From: Pseudomonadota bacterium
GTDB taxonomy: Bacteria; Pseudomonadota; Alphaproteobacteria; Rhizobiales; Beijerinckiaceae
DNA length: 24,644 nucleotides
Direction: 5' to 3'
Assembly (NCBI GenBank): GCA_023423995.1
Contig: JAFAEL010000282.1
Location: forward strand, 1 to 24,644
The translations under genes were made by a program, and so were the position numbers. Of the stretch, positions 23,204-24,644 are shown in pieces. The notes under the pieces are model-generated. The model made no database searches and was not told the DNA's origin. It was given only the letters and a program-made list of their open reading frames with translations. Within the stretch, counting starts at the first letter, position 1, and each line of letters begins with the position of its first letter.

Positions 23204-23219
23204 TTAACCGATGGGTAAC
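23204..23219 (+). promoter_or_regulatory. CtrA-box-like motif upstream of minCD
   Basis: TTAA (23204-23207), seven bases, then GTAAC (23215-23219) match the CtrA consensus TTAA-N7-TTAAC with one substitution. It is 41 bases before the minC start. CtrA control of min genes has been reported in Sinorhizobium meliloti, as I recall, which makes the location meaningful. Binding is not shown. Confidence 0.5.
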
Positions 23220-23260
23220 CGTATCGGGCGCCAAAGTGGGCCTCCGAAACGGTTTCGTAA

Positions 23261-23962
23261 GTGCCCGTGACCAGCACAGCCCGCCCATCGATTCGTTTCC
23301 GCGGCCACTCCTTCATCGCGCTCGTCGTGGTGCCCGAGGAGCCGGTGGCAGAATGGCTCGTCCACCTCGACGGGCTGGCCAGCCGCTCGCCCGGCTTCTT
23401 CGTCAATCGGCCCGTGATCCTCGACGTCTCGCACCTGACGCCGGACAGGGCGATGCTCAAGTCGTTGGTCGCCGATCTCTCGGAGCGCGGGATCGGCGTC
23501 ATGGGCCTCGAGGGGGCGGATCCTGCAGTTCTCGGACCGGACCTGCCGCCTGCGATGGCGGGCGGGAACAAGACCGGGCAGCTCGAGATCCCGACGGACC
23601 GCATCAAGGCGGACCCCCAGGGTGCGCCGAAGAAGGCCTCGCTCCTCGTGGACAAGCCGGTCCGCTCCGGTCAATCCATCTGCTTCCCCGAAGGGGACGT
23701 CACGATCGTCGGCTCGGTCGCCTCGGGCGCCGAGGTGATCGCGGGCGGCTCGATCCACGTCTACGGCGCTTTGCGCGGCCGTGCGGTCGCGGGTTCGTCC
23801 GGAGATCCCGGGGCCCGGATCTACTGCCGCAAGCTCGAAGCCGAGCTCCTCATGATCGACGGCTCGTTCCGGACGGACGACGAGGTCCAGCCGGACCTGC
23901 GTGGCCGCCCTGTTCAGGCCTGGCTCGACAACGGCGCGATCGCGCTGGCGAGCCTCGACTAG
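23261..23962 (+). CDS. minC: Septum site-determining protein MinC
   Basis: MinC, recruited to the membrane by MinD, inhibits FtsZ assembly near the poles. The N-terminal domain (about 1-105) begins with SIRFRGHSFIALVVVPEEP and includes FFVNRPVILDVSHL. The C-terminal beta-helical domain (about 125-230) has VRSGQSICFPEGDVTIVGSV, GAEVIAGGSIHVYGALRGRA and IYCRKLEAELLMIDG, the expected MinC C-terminal motifs. The length of 233 residues is normal. The start is GTG at 23261; a second GTG two codons later is equally possible. It is followed after 60 bases by minD and is probably co-transcribed with it. A CtrA-like box lies just upstream. Confidence 0.95.
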   Translation: MPVTSTARPSIRFRGHSFIALVVVPEEPVAEWLVHLDGLASRSPGFFVNRPVILDVSHLTPDRAMLKSLVADLSERGIGVMGLEGADPAVLGPDLPPAMAGGNKTGQLEIPTDRIKADPQGAPKKASLLVDKPVRSGQSICFPEGDVTIVGSVASGAEVIAGGSIHVYGALRGRAVAGSSGDPGARIYCRKLEAELLMIDGSFRTDDEVQPDLRGRPVQAWLDNGAIALASLD

Positions 23963-24022
23963 CGAAATTCGGGGGCGAGGATCGTCCCCGGTGAAAGGAC
24001 CGCCCAAGAAGGGGGAACCCAC

Positions 24023-24644
24023 ATGGCAAAAGTACTCGTCGTCACCTCAGGCAAGGGAGGCGTCGGAAAGACGACCTCCACGGCATCCCTCGGCGCCGCG
24101 CTGGCGCAAAGCGGTCAGAACGTGGTCGTCATCGATTTCGACGTCGGCCTGCGCAACCTCGACCTCGTCCTCGGGGCCGAGCGCCGCGTCGTCTACGACC
24201 TCATCAACGTGGTCCAGGGCGACGCGAAGCTCCCGCAGGCGCTCATCCGCGACAAGCGGATCGAGACGCTTTCCCTCCTTCCGGCCTCGCAGACGCGGGA
24301 CAAGGAAGCCCTGACGGAAGAGGGCGTGAAGCGCGTCATCGACGAGCTGCGCGAGAAGTTCGACTGGATCATCTGCGACAGCCCGGCCGGGATCGAGCGC
24401 GGCGCCACGCTGGCCATGCGCTTTGCGGACGTCGCGATCGTGGTGACGAATCCCGAGGTCTCCTCCGTCCGCGATTCCGACCGCATCATCGGGCTCCTCG
24501 ATTCGAAGACCGAGCGTGCCGAGAAGGGCGAGCGGATGGAGAAGCACCTCCTCATCACGCGCTACGACGCAGCCCGCGCTTCCCGCGGGGAGATGCTGAA
24601 GACGGAGGATATCCTCGAGATCCTGTCGATCCCGCTGCTTGGCA
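24023..24644 (+). CDS. minD: Septum site-determining protein MinD (3' end outside window)
   Basis: The 207 visible codons encode MinD, the ATPase that cycles on and off the membrane with MinE and brings MinC along. The deviant Walker A is KGGVGKT (residues 11-17), followed by VVVIDFDVGLRNLDLVLGAE and the switch region ICDSPAGIERGA. VVTNPEVSSVRDSDRIIGLL follows. The ATG has GGGGGAA (24011-24017) five bases upstream. The reading frame is still open at the window edge, in ILSIPLLG, so the C-terminal amphipathic membrane helix is missing from view. minE is expected immediately downstream. Confidence 0.96.
   Translation, partial: MAKVLVVTSGKGGVGKTTSTASLGAALAQSGQNVVVIDFDVGLRNLDLVLGAERRVVYDLINVVQGDAKLPQALIRDKRIETLSLLPASQTRDKEALTEEGVKRVIDELREKFDWIICDSPAGIERGATLAMRFADVAIVVTNPEVSSVRDSDRIIGLLDSKTERAEKGERMEKHLLITRYDAARASRGEMLKTEDILEILSIPLLG

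Noticed and set aside
1..24644. tRNA, rRNA, CRISPR, transposase or integrase genes
   Set aside because: I looked for tRNA-like arms, regularly spaced short repeats and DDE or tyrosine recombinase motifs in both strands and saw none. A covariance-model search would be needed to exclude small RNAs.

Overview
This GC-rich window reads as a chromosomal segment of an alphaproteobacterium, most likely order Hyphomicrobiales (Rhizobiales) and perhaps near Methylobacteriaceae. The case rests on gene content: an FzlA-type glutathione S-transferase, MinC/MinD, an OlsB-type ornithine lipid acyltransferase, a fused indolepyruvate ferredoxin oxidoreductase, an acyl-CoA synthetase joined to branched-chain amino acid ABC transporter genes, and frequent GTG starts with tetranucleotide overlaps. 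The taxon is inferred from family knowledge; no database was consulted.

Layout. 1-71: tail of an unidentified gene. 163-691: DUF433/DUF5615 toxin-antitoxin pair (+). 696-2578: accA and uppP (-), fatty acid and envelope synthesis. 2760-6116: tight forward run of fzlA candidate, queG, an SDR oxidoreductase and a TumE/TumA-type toxin-antitoxin pair. queG appears to start at a CTG that overlaps the upstream stop. 6126-9223: olsB candidate and a hybrid histidine kinase (-). 9343-13248: acyl-CoA synthetase, livG and livH (-), with a large nested inverted-repeat element between livG and livH; livM, livF and a binding-protein gene are absent from the visible cluster. 13441-16012: a polytopic membrane protein with a GT-C-like first loop, followed by a UbiA-family prenyltransferase (+). 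A perfect 26-bp direct repeat brackets these two genes. 16271-17583: AraC regulator and divergent DUF2000 gene. 17587-21102: indolepyruvate ferredoxin oxidoreductase (-), with a near-perfect palindrome upstream. 21290-21559: small secreted glycine-zipper protein (-). 21721-23148: cytochrome P450 (+). 23261-24644: minC and the 5' part of minD (+), preceded by a CtrA-box-like motif and a GANTC site.

How it fits together. Several genes concern the cell envelope and division: uppP (lipid carrier recycling), fzlA (constriction), minCD (septum placement), olsB (membrane lipid) and the GT-C-like/UbiA pair (probable lipid-linked sugar transfer). Others serve amino and fatty acid catabolism (liv genes, acyl-CoA synthetase, indolepyruvate oxidoreductase). 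Two small toxin-antitoxin pairs look like accessory insertions beside conserved genes.

No tRNA, rRNA, CRISPR array, transposase or integrase was seen. No gene-free stretch exceeds about 260 bases. The least conventional parts are the repeat-bracketed membrane glycosylation-like module, the nested hairpin element inside the liv cluster, and the noncanonical queG start.
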